Origin: Rhynchonema sp. JSB1_4
Taxonomy: Eukaryota > Nematoda > Chromadorea > Monhysterida > Xyalidae
Direction of reading: 5' to 3'
NCBI GenBank assembly: GCA_030248065.1
Contig: JASAMV010003151.1
Span: 1-64,000 of the forward strand
Length of the DNA: 64,000 bases
The position numbers were made by a program, and so were the translations under genes. Of this stretch, positions 12,169-24,652 are shown piece by piece. The notes under the pieces were generated by a model, which had not been told where the DNA came from, made no database searches, and was given only the letters and a program-made list of their open reading frames with translations. The stretch's first letter is position 1; every line of letters begins with the position of its first letter.

Positions 12169-12872
12169 CAGGGTTGTTTCAAAAAAAAGTGGTTAATTAA
12201 AAAATTTTAAAAAAAAAAAATTTTTTTTTGAAACTCAGATTTTGCTTTTTTTTAATAAAAAAAAGTTGCCCAAAATGGGCTGAAATGTCCAAAAATGGCC
12301 TTTTTCAAGGCAAAAAATTGGCACTTTTTTTCTGTGGACGGGACAATTTTTCCAAAATCGCGCCTGCGGCGCCCTGTATTGTCCCCAAATCCGTACAGGG
12401 ATGCGCGGGGATGGTCTTTTATAGTGATGTGGCACCGATAATGTACCACTGCATGCTACTACACATGTATATACATAGGTCTGGTGCAAAACCGGGCGCG
12501 CAAAGTCGATCTGACACGCAAGATTTGGGCTGTAATCGATATTTTGATGGTCGTATATCAGATATACGGCATTAGATGCATTAAAATACATTGTACGGCA
12601 TGCTACCATACATTAGAGTACATCGTTAGTGAACATCAACCTCAGACTGGTAGGATTCCATAGAATCTGCACAATGCTACCGGGTGTCACCACACAAGTT
12701 GGGTCTCAGGCGAAAATTTTTCAATTTTTGAAAAATATGTTGCATCGATTTCATTTATCCTGAAACGTCGTTTGCAACACTTTTTCTAATAAAAAAAATT
12801 TTCGTCAAAAAAAATCAAAAAAAATTTTTTTTTAAAAAGCTCGTTAATAAAAAATTTTTTTTTTCAACCCTG
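12169..12872. mobile_element. hAT-like non-autonomous element (right arm)
   Basis: Mirror of 10860-11561. Begins CAGGGTTGTTTC, ends CAACCCTG, with the 8-bp duplication AGCCCTTG on both sides (12161-12168 and 12873-12880). Confidence 0.82.
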
Positions 12873-13260
12873 AGCCCTTGAGTGGCTTATGTTACAGTGT
12901 TCAACTCAAGTGGTCAAATCACTTGGTCAGTCACTCCGACACGTAGATTGCCAGCCAGCCAGGCAGCTGTGCGCACTGTTTCATAACTGTGCGTGGTTTA
13001 GACATCATCATTCATTTTATCTTTGCTGTAAGCACAGGGAAGTTACAAGCCACAAGGGATAAATAGTAACACCGTAAATTAGCCATGCATGGATATTAAC
13101 TATTGTTAGTGCACGGCAGTGAATTCAAAAATTTTATATCTGGAATTATTTTAGTGCACGGCATTGAATTTAGTAATTGTGTGTATCTGGAATTTATTCA
13201 CATGTCTGTGATGAATCATAGCACATGCAGCAAGAATGGCAAATAAAATCCTTCATTCAG

Positions 13261-16200
13261 TCAATCAATATAAAAATCGCCGCAAAAGAACTGCCTATGC
13301 AATGCTAGTTGATCAGCTGCAAATTGTGCCCGTTGAACGTCAATGTCGGACTTGTGTGTGAACGGTAATTTATGCATGTTATCCCTGGCCAGTGCTGTGT
13401 TCTGTTGTGAATCGGTGCTGAGTTGTCGCATTCCACGATCGATGTGCTGAACTGGCAGGTCCAATATCGAGTACAACGTTCGCAACGTGCCACGCGCGTC
13501 GGACGTGAGCTCTTCGTACGTGGTCACGTGATCGAACACCTCGTTGCGCTGCTCCAGCTGAATCGTATGTTTTGTGCCGATGTTTCATTATTTTAAACAT
13601 CACACGCATAAATACTGTATATGCGCGAACGTTGTTCACCTGCAGATAACGAGCGTAGGGACTGGCGAATATGACCCAAGCATATTCCAGATTGTTGCGC
13701 ACGCCAATCAATCGATAATTGCGCGTCTCGTAACGACAGCAGCCGATCAGCCACTCGGCAAAACTGACACTCAATCGATGCAGGCTGCAATACACGAACC
13801 CCCTAGTTTGGTGCATTCGCACTGACGATCACCCAGTGCATCTTCAGTGTGTGAACGTTGAAGCACATTTGAGCTGATGCCAATTTCGGATATGATCAAA
13901 GTCTGTAACGCATCGCCACGCCGACCACTAATCTCGATATTTTAACTCACTTTGTGCAAATGCAGCACAGCCATATTGCCCTACCAAAGTGATCACAGGC
14001 AGCGCCTTTTGTGTCAGTCGTCATGCTGCAGTGTAAGTTGCCTGGGCGGGCATTTTGGTGATTTGGGGCCTTCGCCTGCAGACAGCCCGCTTCGTCTCTG
14101 ACGTGGAGCCGACACCCGCTGGTGATCAACGCGTTATGCGTGCCACAAGCACCACAGCCTTATGTAGTCTCAACATTATTTAGGTCGATGTGCACTTCGA
14201 TGGTAGACGGGCAGCTTTTGGTCTGTAGTCTAAGGTGCAAAATGGGTTGGGTCATAATCTTGAGATTTCATTTTTTCTGTAAATTCGATCCACGTAAAGG
14301 CCCAACTACATATACTTCGTTCTCTGACGCAACAAGAACAAGAAATTCGTGTTCTTGCTTCAACCTGTTTCGTAGTGCCTTTATACTTGCCTGAGAACAC
14401 GCAACGTGAAACAGCCAAAAAAGTATAAACGCGTTCGTGGCGAAACACGACGAAACACCCAAATCCTGTTCTCAAGAGAACAAATAACAGAGTTGAAATT
14501 TTTCAACTTTGTGATTGTTCTTTGGTCATTTTCTCTGTCGTCAAGCGCAATTCAGTGCTGTTTGTGACATTTGTTGATGGTACTAGAGTGATTGAAGTGG
14601 AAAAAGAAAGAAAAAATTAAAAAAGTTCAGAAAATGACAAATGTGTGCTGACCCCATGGCGGTCTCGAACCAGTCAGTGGCGGACCAGTTTGTTTGGGCT
14701 GGCGAGTCAACGCACTTCCACCACAACACTGGACCGCGGTTGTCAAGCGCGCTAATCCTTTATAAGAACCAATCGAGTGCTGCTAATGCGGTGCTGATAA
14801 CGTTATGCTGTGCATTATGCGCATAGTGTGTGTGCTTGTGTGTGTGTGTTGTGCACTGTATGATGTGTGGCGGGCGGATAACGTATTATGTTGCCTGACA
14901 CAGCAAATTGACAAACCCGATCGCGTCCATCAGATGGTGGAGGCATAACACACCAACTGTTGCCGAACTTTTTGGACAAATACGTTCTTTGTTTATCAAG
15001 CAGTGTTTCAGTTCGCAAGATCAAATGAAAGTCGATAAATCGTTGCTTTTTGAGCCACCCTAAGTCTCATGCCCCGTCCCTAACCTAAAGGAGCCGTCAT
15101 TGTTCCCAACCAAGTGCTGATTATCAGTGAACGGTGCTCCACACACATTATTATTTTTTTGCTGTTTTTAACGGTACTTTTGGTCGCCACACGTTTCAGA
15201 TAAGCGTGCAGCAGCGCTCCCTAAATTTCTGGGGCAGCTGGGGGCTTCTTGAAAATTTGAATTTTTCTCTTTCATAGCGTTTGTTTCGTCCCGGAACATG
15301 GAAGAACAATAGTTCCCTCGTGAAACAACGCAACAAGCGGCAACAGTTGAGAACAAAGAACAAGCCGCAACTCGGTTCTAGCTTGTTCTTGTTCCATCAA
15401 GTTCTTGATGTTCTTTTGTTCTTTGTTGCGTCAGAGAACGAAGTATAGTTGGGCCTTTAAAGTTCATCGCAGCTCACAGGGAACAACGTTTACGCTAGTC
15501 GAAAACACACAGAAACAACAAAATCGCAGCATACAGTATATGTCCCAACGTATGTAGTTTTGCACCCACACCCGACCATCATGCCAACGAAGTGTATACC
15601 GGCCAAAATGTTTCACGGTGCACAGCACACTCACAGCGCGGTCGCGTGCCCTGCATGTATCAGCATCGTTTTCTCGCACGAAACAATCGCTTTGGCCACA
15701 TTTCGTCGGTAAATGAATATCTGTTTGATGTTTGGCTCAATCCGGCGCAACAACTCAGCCAGAACGATACCGTTGGATTCGGACTTCAAGATGCACTTTT
15801 GACCTATCGGAATTGTGATCAGATGGAAACGCATGGTCGCGCTCAGCAGGGCCTGGAATTTACAATAAAAAACCCCTAAATTTATTCAGAGCGAAAAATT
15901 GAATGCTCGAATATCGCATTCGGTTGCCCGCTGCAACATTTGTTTACAGACAGACACGGTCTACCAGGTCATCGTCAGTTCGACTGCACTGATGACTACA
16001 CGACCCCAGAACACCACACACGGGGTCGTCGTACTTTTTTTTTTATTTCTGAGCTCCATCAGCATAGGTTTGCTACAAAGGAGGGATCACAGCATACAGT
16101 AATCCAATGACTGACAATTTAGTGCTCAGCGATTTCTCCTAAGTTACCCTAAGGTCCAAAGGACTTATCACCAAAGCAACAGAATTGCGGTCAATCTCAG

Positions 16201-17646
16201 GAAGCCATGGCTCTATTTAAGTGCGCTCCTGTCGCTCCACATGCAAATTGCTTTGAAGCATCGGTTCGGGCCATGAAGGGTCCGGTGCGGCAGGCAACCA
16301 TGTTCGCGCGGCGAGGCGGTCACTTTTGCTGCGATTTTTCTCAGACTTATCTGTTGTTCAGCTGCGAGGGAGGCTGTTGTTCTATTTTTTGTAGCTTGTA
16401 TGCCATCGGTTTTGTGAAGTCACGTCCGCCAATGGAGCGCTTGTGCTCTTGCTGTTGAGTCAAAGAATAATGATTTGTCTTGGTTTGCTGTTGTTTTGAA
16501 AGTGGAATGGTCATATCCGGATCAGTTTGGGATTGGGTTTGGTGATGCTGACTAGTGAAAGCAAATAAAAGTTGGCAAAATCAAGAGTTTTTCGTCAGTG
16601 CAAAACCAGCCAGAAAAAGGCCCGTCGTACTTTACGTAGTCGCATTGGTCGGGCCAATGGTGACCAAACCACAAAGGGGAGCCCCGCAATCGGTCCGGTC
16701 TTGCGTTGGTGCGCTCCGAGCATTCTGGGGCCAACGAATTGTTCCCGGCCGAAAAGTCATACACATATTCTGACTCCTCGTGTCCGAAAACCCATGGTAC
16801 CCAATTTTTACCTAAATAATTGACCGCCCCTACCTCGAGTGTGCTATCCTCAATCGATGCTTGCTGTTTGTGTATGGCCAGCGAACTGATCGTGGACAAT
16901 TCCTGCAGTCCCACACACGTGCCGTCAATGTGTAACATTTTGGTGAGCAGAGTGCTGCCACTACGAGGGGTGTTCGCTGAATAGATGATGTCATGTGAGC
17001 GGTCGGGCAGCTGGAGTGAAACATCACGTCAATGAATGGATCCTTCTTGACGACGTGAATTTAGTTTTCGGCTGATATTGATACATGTATACATAATCTA
17101 TCCATTAGCTTTTATTTTTTCCGTTTTTTTTTCAATTCTCGCCAGAAAACCGCTTCCAACTTTACAGAACTGGAGCACAGAATTGAGTTCTCATACCTTC
17201 GCAGCCAACTCGATGTATAGTCGATGCGTGATCTTAGTGAATCGCGTTGCCTGATGGAACAAGGCGACGTAGATGAATGGCGTACGCATCGCGTTATAGT
17301 GCGACAACGGATGTGGCATTCGCACGAACAGAACGTGTGAACGAGTGAACGACAGCGGAATCCAGTGGGTATTCGCCGCGATCAGGTCATCGATCGAATC
17401 CAACCGATCAAATATCGACAAATAATCGCATTCGCGAGCGATATCGTGTTCGAACAGTTTGCGTCGCAGCAGAATCGAACGGATTTCGATCGAATTTGGT
17501 GACAATTTGCGTTCCTTGATTTGGCGGCGGAAACGCAATGGAAACTGCTGCCAGAGCAAATGCAGCAAACGATAGGCCAGATAGAGCAGAAAGTTCAACG
17601 TCAGAATGGATTGCAATTGTGACTTGAGATCTTTGGATATTACCAT
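13261..17646 (-). CDS. Sulfotransferase-like protein, copy B (right arm)
   Basis: Mirror copy of the left-arm gene. Minus-strand exons are about 17646-17197, 17010-16834, 15852-15635, 14025-13951, 13784-13640 and 13557-13261. The PAPS-binding loop, 3'-phosphate motif and C-terminal element are all kept. In exon 1 a Glu of copy A is Asp here (SIDD versus SIDE). The intron 4 donor is an intact GTGAGT, unlike copy A, so this is the copy more likely to be expressed correctly. Intron 3 carries its own 1.16 kb mariner-type insertion, well away from splice sites. The two genes point towards each other across the palindrome centre. Substrate unknown. Confidence 0.72.
14297..15457. mobile_element. Mariner-type non-autonomous element (copy in right arm)
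   Basis: Same element as 7529-8684, with AAGGCCCAAC ends and a clean TA duplication (14295-14296 and 15458-15459). The left arm has the empty site GAACTTTACGTGG near 7178, so this copy landed after the inverted duplication. Confidence 0.85.
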
Positions 17647-18307
17647 GATGCAAGCCAAAAATGTGTGTTCACAAAACAGAACGAAAGCATGAATAGTGTT
17701 GTAATGGAGACGGCCAACTGAAACATTTTCGATCAGGTCCAACGCATGTTTAGCGGCCTTCTTGCTGACTGTTCGTCACTGGTATGGGCAAGGGTTTCAC
17801 ACTCATCCATCCGTTTCACGTTTTTACGTTCACACGGGAAGTGGCCATTGCCAGAGTTGCGCATAAGAAGGACGGTGTTTGTTCAAAGCAAATTTTTGAA
17901 AAAAGTTTGTTACCGAGCCCTTAACTGGTGCAAACTGAAGCATGTACCGAAAGAACAGTAACGTGTTAACATTATGGTGCAGAATTGTGCCGATTGACGG
18001 TCGCTTTAGGTTAGGGAAAAGGCATATGCCAGTCAGTGGAGAAAAATGAGAACCGACTTTTGGACGAATGACGGAGCCACACTGTTGCTGTGTCGCAATT
18101 TGACGCTACCGTAGTGCAGCTCCGGTAGATAGTCATGACCAAATCATGCCCACGTGCTGCTTTATACAATTGAAACGAAAAGTACCGGAAACCAGTGGCT
18201 GCACGCTATTTTTTAAAGTGCACAATTCAGCTACTAGTCCACGGATTTGGTAGCCGTGCGGTTGCCACAACACACCGCATAGGTACCTACATATCGGTAA
18301 TGTCAGC

Positions 18308-19280
18308 AGTTGCAGCAGGAGGCCCTATTAATGGCTTACGTCCCAGATTTGAGCAGCGCAAGCAAGCTGCTGCCTGTTGGTGCTTGGCAACTGGAAATCT
18401 CCGGCCGCGCGACATTCAAGTCGCAAAACGACACCGGAATCCACCGACACTAAAGGCCAGCAGCAGCCACTTGTGGTCCGACCAGTTGATGTGCGATTAG
18501 GCAGCCACTGAGACATATATTTACAATGTCGTTGAGCGTTAGCAAAGGACTTTGGGGCCAGCCCTGGCTGTCCGTCTAACTGACGAGACCCAGGCAGCCG
18601 CGGTGTTAGACTTTGGGTCGAAACCGCCACCCCACCACGCGTCATATGCACCCCGTGCCCTCAAAGCACACCCGCATATATCGTTAAGCGTTGCAATCAA
18701 AAGCACATGTGCACACAAGGGGGCACTAAATTCTTGACGCTGCTTGCTGTACTGGTATATGATAATGTTGTCACTGAAAGCAAGTTCGAGGGGCGGAATG
18801 CAGCACGAGTTTCTAAACTGTTCATTCGTTAATGAACTCGATTCATTTAGCACAGCTTATTCGCTTTCAAGAACGCGCCTGATCGACGGATCATGAAGTG
18901 CAATAATACCGACAAGGTCACAAAATCCAGCCAACAGATGTGCCGCACGTGTGTCTGGTGCGCATTGTCTGTGGTATCAGACACAACAGTTTGTGGTCGA
19001 ATAAGCAATATTTACTAATAAACAAGACAGAATTCAGACAATAAGATGCAGAAACACTTGTCGGGTCGCTGAATCACTCGTACAGTATCTGACGGACCCG
19101 GTGGGGCATGACATCGATCGCCATCACCACAATCCTTGCACATCAGAATTACGGTGGACTGCGGGGGCTGCCTGACAACGTCCCGCAGACTGCCTTTATT
19201 TGACGCACATTTCCGTTTCGCACTGTTTCCCGCATCTGCTTGCCATTCAAAAATTGAAACATCACAAACACGTATTCACC
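18308..19280. other. No gene seen
   Basis: Between the palindrome and the next gene there is no coding pattern with plausible splice borders. The frames of about 100 codons overlap on opposite strands and have no recognisable composition. Confidence 0.4.
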
Positions 19281-20708
19281 ATGACGCCCCCCTACCGTAT
19301 CCCTCTGCTGCTGTTCATCACCCTTTCATCAGCACCCAACTGTCACTGCACGCGCACATCGCACAACAACAATCAGGCGGCACGGTGAGCAATAATGTTT
19401 GCGTTAGAATGCGATGTTTCACAGATGTGTTGTTGTTGTATTTCAGTGCAAACATCTGTGTCGAACCGGACGACGCTCTATTGAAACGACTCCTTACCAA
19501 TCGCGTGAGGCTTATATCACAGTGGTCCAACTCAAAATGGTCTAATCACTTCATCAATTCACCCCGAATGCCGCACGCGTTACTTCTCGCGCTCACTAAG
19601 GGTGGAATTTTCGAAACGGTGTAAAGGTCAGTTGGGCGTAAAGGTAGGTGTAAAGTTCGGTCGAAAGCTCGGTCGGCGTAGCTCGGTGTAAACGTGAAAC
19701 ATTGCCTGTTATTAACGTGGAATGTTTCAAGTTTACGCCGAGGTCTATCACACTGAGCTGTCGTCCGGACCTTTACACCCAACTGACCGTTTCGAAAATA
19801 TCACCCTAAGGCCTGCTGTGAGTTGCTGAAGTGATTTGACCACTTGAGTTAACCACTGACATATTGGCCATCACGCGATGAGCAATGTTTACATTATCCA
19901 AGCTTGGGAATTATTTTCCCATTTTCCTATCACACAATCAAGCTTGACTTGATAACTTTGGGCCTCCGATGACCTTTCTTACATATGACCAGTGGCGCAT
20001 AAACAGTGTTGGCCGCACACAGTCACCATGATGTGACTAGATTCCTTTGGTGTGTCTTGCTGTGATCAATTGATTGACTTCCAGGCATTTTCCATCGACG
20101 ACTTGTACGACCAACTTGACCGGTTGGATCATTCCAAGACCAACATTGAGAACAGAGGCGTGAACATGAGAGAGGAAATGAATGACGTGATCACTTTGAA
20201 GAAACAATATCAAAACCGGCTGCGCAACCCTTTGCGCCATCTGCAAAAGGCAGATTCCAGATCCGTCTGAGATGTATTTCATTGTCAGACACCGTAACAA
20301 ATCGATTTTACATTCCAGGAAGATGAAATCATTCAAGAAATCTATCGGCTGGACGGTTCGTTGAACGAATTGAGGATGGAAATGGATGGCATTTTTATGA
20401 AAAGTGAAGAGGTTGAAGAGATGATTACAGCGTTGAACTGGTTGTTGGCCCGTTCGCTGCTGATCAAAGTTCAAATCGAAAATTACATACTGCCCGAACC
20501 GGAGGTTGTCACATTTTTTTCAAATCTCCGTTCCGATACCGTAACAATTTCCGTTCGCGCGCCAAATTGGATGTTATTTCCAAAACAGGTGACTGAAAGT
20601 AATGACGAAGAACTAGAAAAATCGAGCCCAGATGAACTGCTGAGCGCGCTGTTGGGTCGTTTGCCTGACCAAATGCTAACCGATATCAATTATGACGATG
20701 TTGGTTGA
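19281..20708 (+). CDS. Secreted helical protein, family not recognised
   Basis: Four exons join in frame: 19281-19384, 19447-19504, 20085-20264 and 20319-20708 (243 aa). All borders are GT/AG with compatible phases (2, 0, 0). The start gives a typical signal peptide (MTPPYRIPLLLFITLSSAP), then a short basic, Asn-rich stretch. Exons 3 and 4 are strongly helical and charged (DDLYDQLDRLDHSKTN; EDEIIQEIYRLDGSLNELR), suggesting a coiled coil of roughly residues 60-150. The tail is acidic (NDEELEKSSPDELLS). Intron 2 is swollen by two nested transposons. I recognise no family; a secreted or luminal structural helical protein is an inference. The exon 3 donor (GTCTGA) is poor, so that junction is the least certain. 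Confidence 0.55.
19520..19858. mobile_element. Short element with CAGTGGTCCAACTCA ends, interrupted
   Basis: Ends are inverted: CAGTGGTCCAACTCA and TGAGTTAACCACTG, with further match GGTCTAATCACTTCATC / GAAGTGATTTGACC. A second, smaller element is inserted inside it. The same family occurs at 35089-35249, and its end sequence also appears around 10800 and 12900 in the palindrome arms. Lies in intron 2 of the secreted helical gene. Confidence 0.65.
19600..19806. mobile_element. 207-bp MITE with 3-bp target duplication (copy 1)
   Basis: Ends GGGTGGAATTTTCGAAACGG and complement (TTTCGAAAATATCACCC). Flanked by TAA on both sides. A second copy is at 25649. A 3-bp duplication resembles PIF/Harbinger elements, but superfamily is an inference. 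Confidence 0.72.
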
Positions 20709-20791
20709 TCACGCACGTCTTGCAAAAGTTTATTGTGCGGACAGAGTGACATACATTTCGATCTAATAATTTTCCGGCTATTGGAAATTTC

Positions 20792-21003
20792 CAAATTCGC
20801 TGCCGCACAGTAAAGTACGCCCATAGTCAGGTTCTAAACCAGAAAATCAACTTGTGAAACATTCAGACAACCAACCCACACGCAGCTTGCCAGCCAGCCA
20901 GGCAGCTGCGCGCAATGTTTCAGAACCGCGCATGGCTAGCGTTCGGGTTTATAACTTTTTGACATTAACTATGGGGCGTATTTTACTGTGCGGCAGCGAA
21001 TTT
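20792..21003. mobile_element. MITE-like inverted repeat
   Basis: AAATTCGCTGCCGCACAGTA at the left reappears inverted at the right as TACTGTGCGGCAGCGAATTT. The interior shares GCCAGCCAGCCAGGCAGCTG with the palindrome arms near 10770 and 12950. Lies between two genes. Confidence 0.6.
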
Positions 21004-21362
21004 GAAAATTTACTATAACAGTTCAGTCGTCAACACAAATTATAATCATAAATGATTACAACACAGCCCCAAAATGAGTGCAAGAAATCAGGGTTGGGCA
21101 AACAAACGACGGCGTTTTTATTTGAAAACGACGTGTTTTAAAAAAAACGTCTGGGTCGTTTTCGGTTTTTTAAAATCCTGAATTTCCTTAATTTTTCCTG
21201 ATTTTTCAAGGGAAGCAGCCTGAATTTCAAGGAAAATCAATCTTTTGTCCAATATTTACACGTCAACAAATTTTAGACCAATTTTTACTTTGTCGAGATA
21301 TATGTACGTCGATATACGGAGCTAGATTTTCATGGTCATCTGGTCGTTTTTTCTTTTTTATC

Positions 21363-22960
21363 ATGAAAAAAACGGTTTTTTTACCAACCGTGCAAGAAAT
21401 ATACATTGCTGGTCGTCAACGCAGCTATCGACCAAGGCAGCCCGAAATGAGCTCCGAGCCAATGTTCCAGGAACTTTCCATTGAGGAAGTGCTCAATAAA
21501 CAGCGTCAGTCGACAATTGATTTGGAGGTTGTGGAAGAGGCTGGGAGGATCGTTGATTTCGCGCAAATGAAGAAAGAATGTAAAAAACAACGGTGGCTAA
21601 TGCCGTGCTGCTACATATGTGTAATTGTGATTTTGTCCACATTTGCTGGCTAATATATTTGTTGTCAACGCATCTGCTGTTGACTCGTGCTGAGTCTTTG
21701 TGTCTGCTGTGCAAATAGCGTGAAGAAAGTGCGGATGTCGCGACTGGTGCGTGGACGGCAACGGATTATCCTGCTGCGTTTGCACGAAAAACGGGCAGTT
21801 GCGTTGACAACATTAGTATTAGCCTGTAGTCGCTCAATCTCAACTCGTCACATCCCAGACCAAGCGTATGATCGCTGAGTTGGACGCCTATCTGAGCGAA
21901 TCGGAAAAGAAAATGGCCGAACTCCGGGAGGAGAAGAAATGTCTTGAAGAGTCGTTGAAGAGGGATTCGCAACGAAAACGTGGAAGCAAGGTTAAAACTC
22001 ATCGAGTACCGTTTCTGCTTTACATTTTTTCGAATTAGCTTTGAGTCAACAATGTCCCCATTCCCAGATCGAGGCGCAGATCATCAAACGTAAGATTGCG
22101 CGTTTCGAACACATCTACGCCGAAGCGATCGAGAAGGCGCGCGCTCTGCGAATGACAAAAAATCCGTCTTTGAAAATGTTGGTGCAGATTGGTGCTATTG
22201 ATCAGAGATTGAGCGACGCGCTGAACGGAAGAAGGTTGCATCAAATCAAGTTGTACATCAGTCTGCCAGGTGTTTCATCATCACAGGTTTGCATATATGA
22301 TCGTGACTTTATACCTTTCCGTTTAAAATGTTGCATTTGCTCTATCGGCAATAACAGCGAAAAATGTCATCTTGTGCGCGTCGCATTTAACAGGAGCTGG
22401 GACAGATCAAGAAGTTTCTGATCGAACTCTTGAAATCCGGAAAAACGATCACGCAAATGTTGAACGAACTCGAAGAAATACGGGAGAGAATGAGAAAAAT
22501 TGCGAAGTCAACTATGCACGTACTACAAACGAAAAACGAACTCCGCCGACAAGTGCTCGCTGAACGGCGTCAAATCGAAGTGGACCTGGTGGAGGCGATC
22601 GATAGAAAAGAGTGGTTTGAGAGGAAGTTGGACCAGCTTGTGTGCAGATGCGGACAGACAGCAGCCGTAGCAATGGTTCGGGTATTTGTTTTCAGCTCAA
22701 AATAGCAAATTTGTTTGTTGACTTTTATTTAGGTTTTGAAGTTTTGACAAATTATTTTCCTCTACCAGAGTGAGGATGATATTGAGCTGAGGTCGCGCAT
22801 TGCCGAAGTGGATCATGCCATCAACTCCATGGAACATCGGATTGCCTTGAGTCCAGGCCCAGTGCTGTACATCAAGGACATGAAACGTCGCCTTGAACAA
22901 AAAAGGAAAGAGAAACGCATGCTAGAAAGTCAGCTGCGACACAAAAACACTCGGGTCTGA
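21363..22960 (+). CDS. Coiled-coil protein, family not recognised
   Basis: Six exons join in frame: 21363-21592, 21719-21797, 21859-21990, 22068-22286, 22394-22681 and 22769-22960 (379 aa). AATAAA starts two bases after the stop. The first ~75 residues include an acidic stretch (SIEEVLNKQRQSTIDLEVV). Exon 2 is very basic (VKKVRMSRLVRGRQRIIL). From exon 3 on it is almost continuous charged helix (KRMIAELDAYLSESEKKM; ELRRQVLAERRQIEVDL), predicted coiled coil. There is no signal peptide or membrane segment. Use of a GTTGCG donor after exon 2 is required to keep phase and fits the GTT donors seen elsewhere in the window. A cytoskeletal or ciliary scaffold would be a guess. A later in-frame ATG lies at 21447. 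Confidence 0.6.
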
Positions 22961-22961
22961 A

Positions 22962-22967
22962 AATAAA
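22962..22967 (+). terminator. Polyadenylation signal AATAAA
   Basis: AATAAA begins two bases after the TGA of the coiled-coil gene (last base 22960), giving an extremely short 3' untranslated region if used. Confidence 0.5.
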
Positions 22968-24652
22968 ATGATTGTATTCGTTGGTATAGTTTTAGTTTGC
23001 AAAACTTTTTTCGTACGTGTGTATGTTACTAACACAGGAAGGGTGATTTCTTCATTTTTTTAGCGAAAAGCAAAAAAACTGTTTTTCAGCCAGTCCAAGT
23101 CCTGTCCTACTCAGATAAAAGTTTTTGACAAATCGGAAATATTTTTGTGTTGCGCGTGTGAGTAGTTTTGTTATACATAACATGCCACTCATTCTTTTCT
23201 GCTGATGTGACCGCGTTGCTGGTGGTGAGATAAACTGAAATGTACACCGACATGAAATCAAATGTCACGTACTGTATAGTTCTTCCACACTTCCCGTATT
23301 GAAATCTTGCAGTCTTTCAGCCCTTGGGCATTATGGAAATTGAATTTTTCAGAAACACATACCTACATATGCGGCGACTGCAGTCATTGGAGAAATGAGC
23401 GAAGTTCGGCAGCAGCTGTAGAATTTGAATAATTTCTAATACCACCAAACTGTGAAGTCAAAGTCAACCCATCTTGGTCTGCCGTGTCATATGCGCACAA
23501 CCGCTATTATCATCGAAGAATAAATAATCTCGGCGCAACATCATAAAAACGTCGCCCGACCAGCTGGTTCGTCCATAACTCAAAAACGAACCGGGTGGTC
23601 TGAGCTCGAACAAGTACCCGCCCGCGCCCTCCACAAACTTTCTGGCGCCAAAAAGAGCCAATCCAAAAATGCACATTAGCGCCCGAAACTGGATTTGCAA
23701 GCTCGTTGTTGACCACACGCGCACTCAGTATGGCGGATCGAGAACCCACAGGTCGCTAGCTGCTGCGCGTCTACAACATGTAGTGCATTGCGGGCTTTCG
23801 CACAAGCGCGCCATTTTCTTGGCATTGTGCACGGTATAGTCTCTTATCCTGTACATTTATATTTCCACTTCCTTTTTGGCAAAAAACCGCTTCATGCTGT
23901 CATTCACAACCGATGGTTCTAACTGAAATATATAGCAAAACAGCCACCGTAAATGATCAGGTTGATCGATTGCATTCAAATTGCATTTGCACGTATACCC
24001 GCGTCAACGACACTAGAATAAGCCCAAGCGTCGCAGCCCAGAAAATGGAAAGTTGATAGTTGCCAAAATTAAATCTTAACTGCGACCGGCAAAATGGTTT
24101 TACACGATGATTCGCCAGTTCTTTTCAACATGCTGTCCGAAGACAAACAATTTGCAGTCGACTCTCTATAGTGAACCTCAATATGTAGTGGCTCCTCGAT
24201 AAATGTAGTAAACGAATCTTTGGTCCCCAAACTACCGTTAACCTTCTCCCAATTACTGTCCTGTGTGAATTCTTATTCCAGTACATCTTGAACAATAGGT
24301 CGGTGGATCGATTCATTAGAGCAGAAAGTTGACTACGTCTGCATTACATAACTTTTGGTGTCTGATATAAGCATTAGCTGTCAAGTTTGTCCCCAAGGGT
24401 GTCATTTCGCATTTTGGACAGCCCTTTTGAATCAAAACGTGTCACTATTTCTTGCAGTTCTTGTATTCACGGCTATGAATCACTGCTTCTGTTGGGAAAT
24501 GTTCTGCCGAAAATAATTCACGCGTCAGACGAAGCCGTTCGACCCACTCCGCAGTCACACAGGATTCGATCAGAAAACAGCGAGTAAAAACTCAGAAAAT
24601 TCCAGCGCGTCATACTCGGTACCATACATAATTTCTCTCATCGCCAACGAAA
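22968..24652. other. No gene seen; degraded TIR-like text near 24165
   Basis: No supported coding exons. Around 24165-24220, ACTCTCTATAGTGAACCTCA resembles pogo/Tigger-type transposon ends. Similar text occurs near 1490-1515, 40835 and 55575, but no complete element could be delimited. Confidence 0.35.

Larger units (their letters stand above)
4322..18307. repeat. 14-kb inverted duplication (two gene-bearing arms)
   Basis: The sequence from about 4322 (CTGCTGACATTACCG) reads in reverse complement back to about 18307. Mirror positions sum to about 22630 in the outer part, 21476 in the middle and 23731 near the centre. The jumps are explained by insertions present in only one arm: 7529-9771 on the left and 14297-15457 on the right. 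The unpaired centre is about 11722-12008. Arms appear nearly identical by eye, with single substitutions and small indels, including within introns, so the duplication is young or homogenised by gene conversion. Each arm carries one complete sulfotransferase-like gene and one hAT-like element that predates the duplication. Confidence 0.9.

Noticed and set aside
19136..19624. 162-codon single frame
   Set aside because: It spans a transposon end and reads exon 2 of the secreted gene without splicing; the spliced four-exon model fits phase and signal peptide better.
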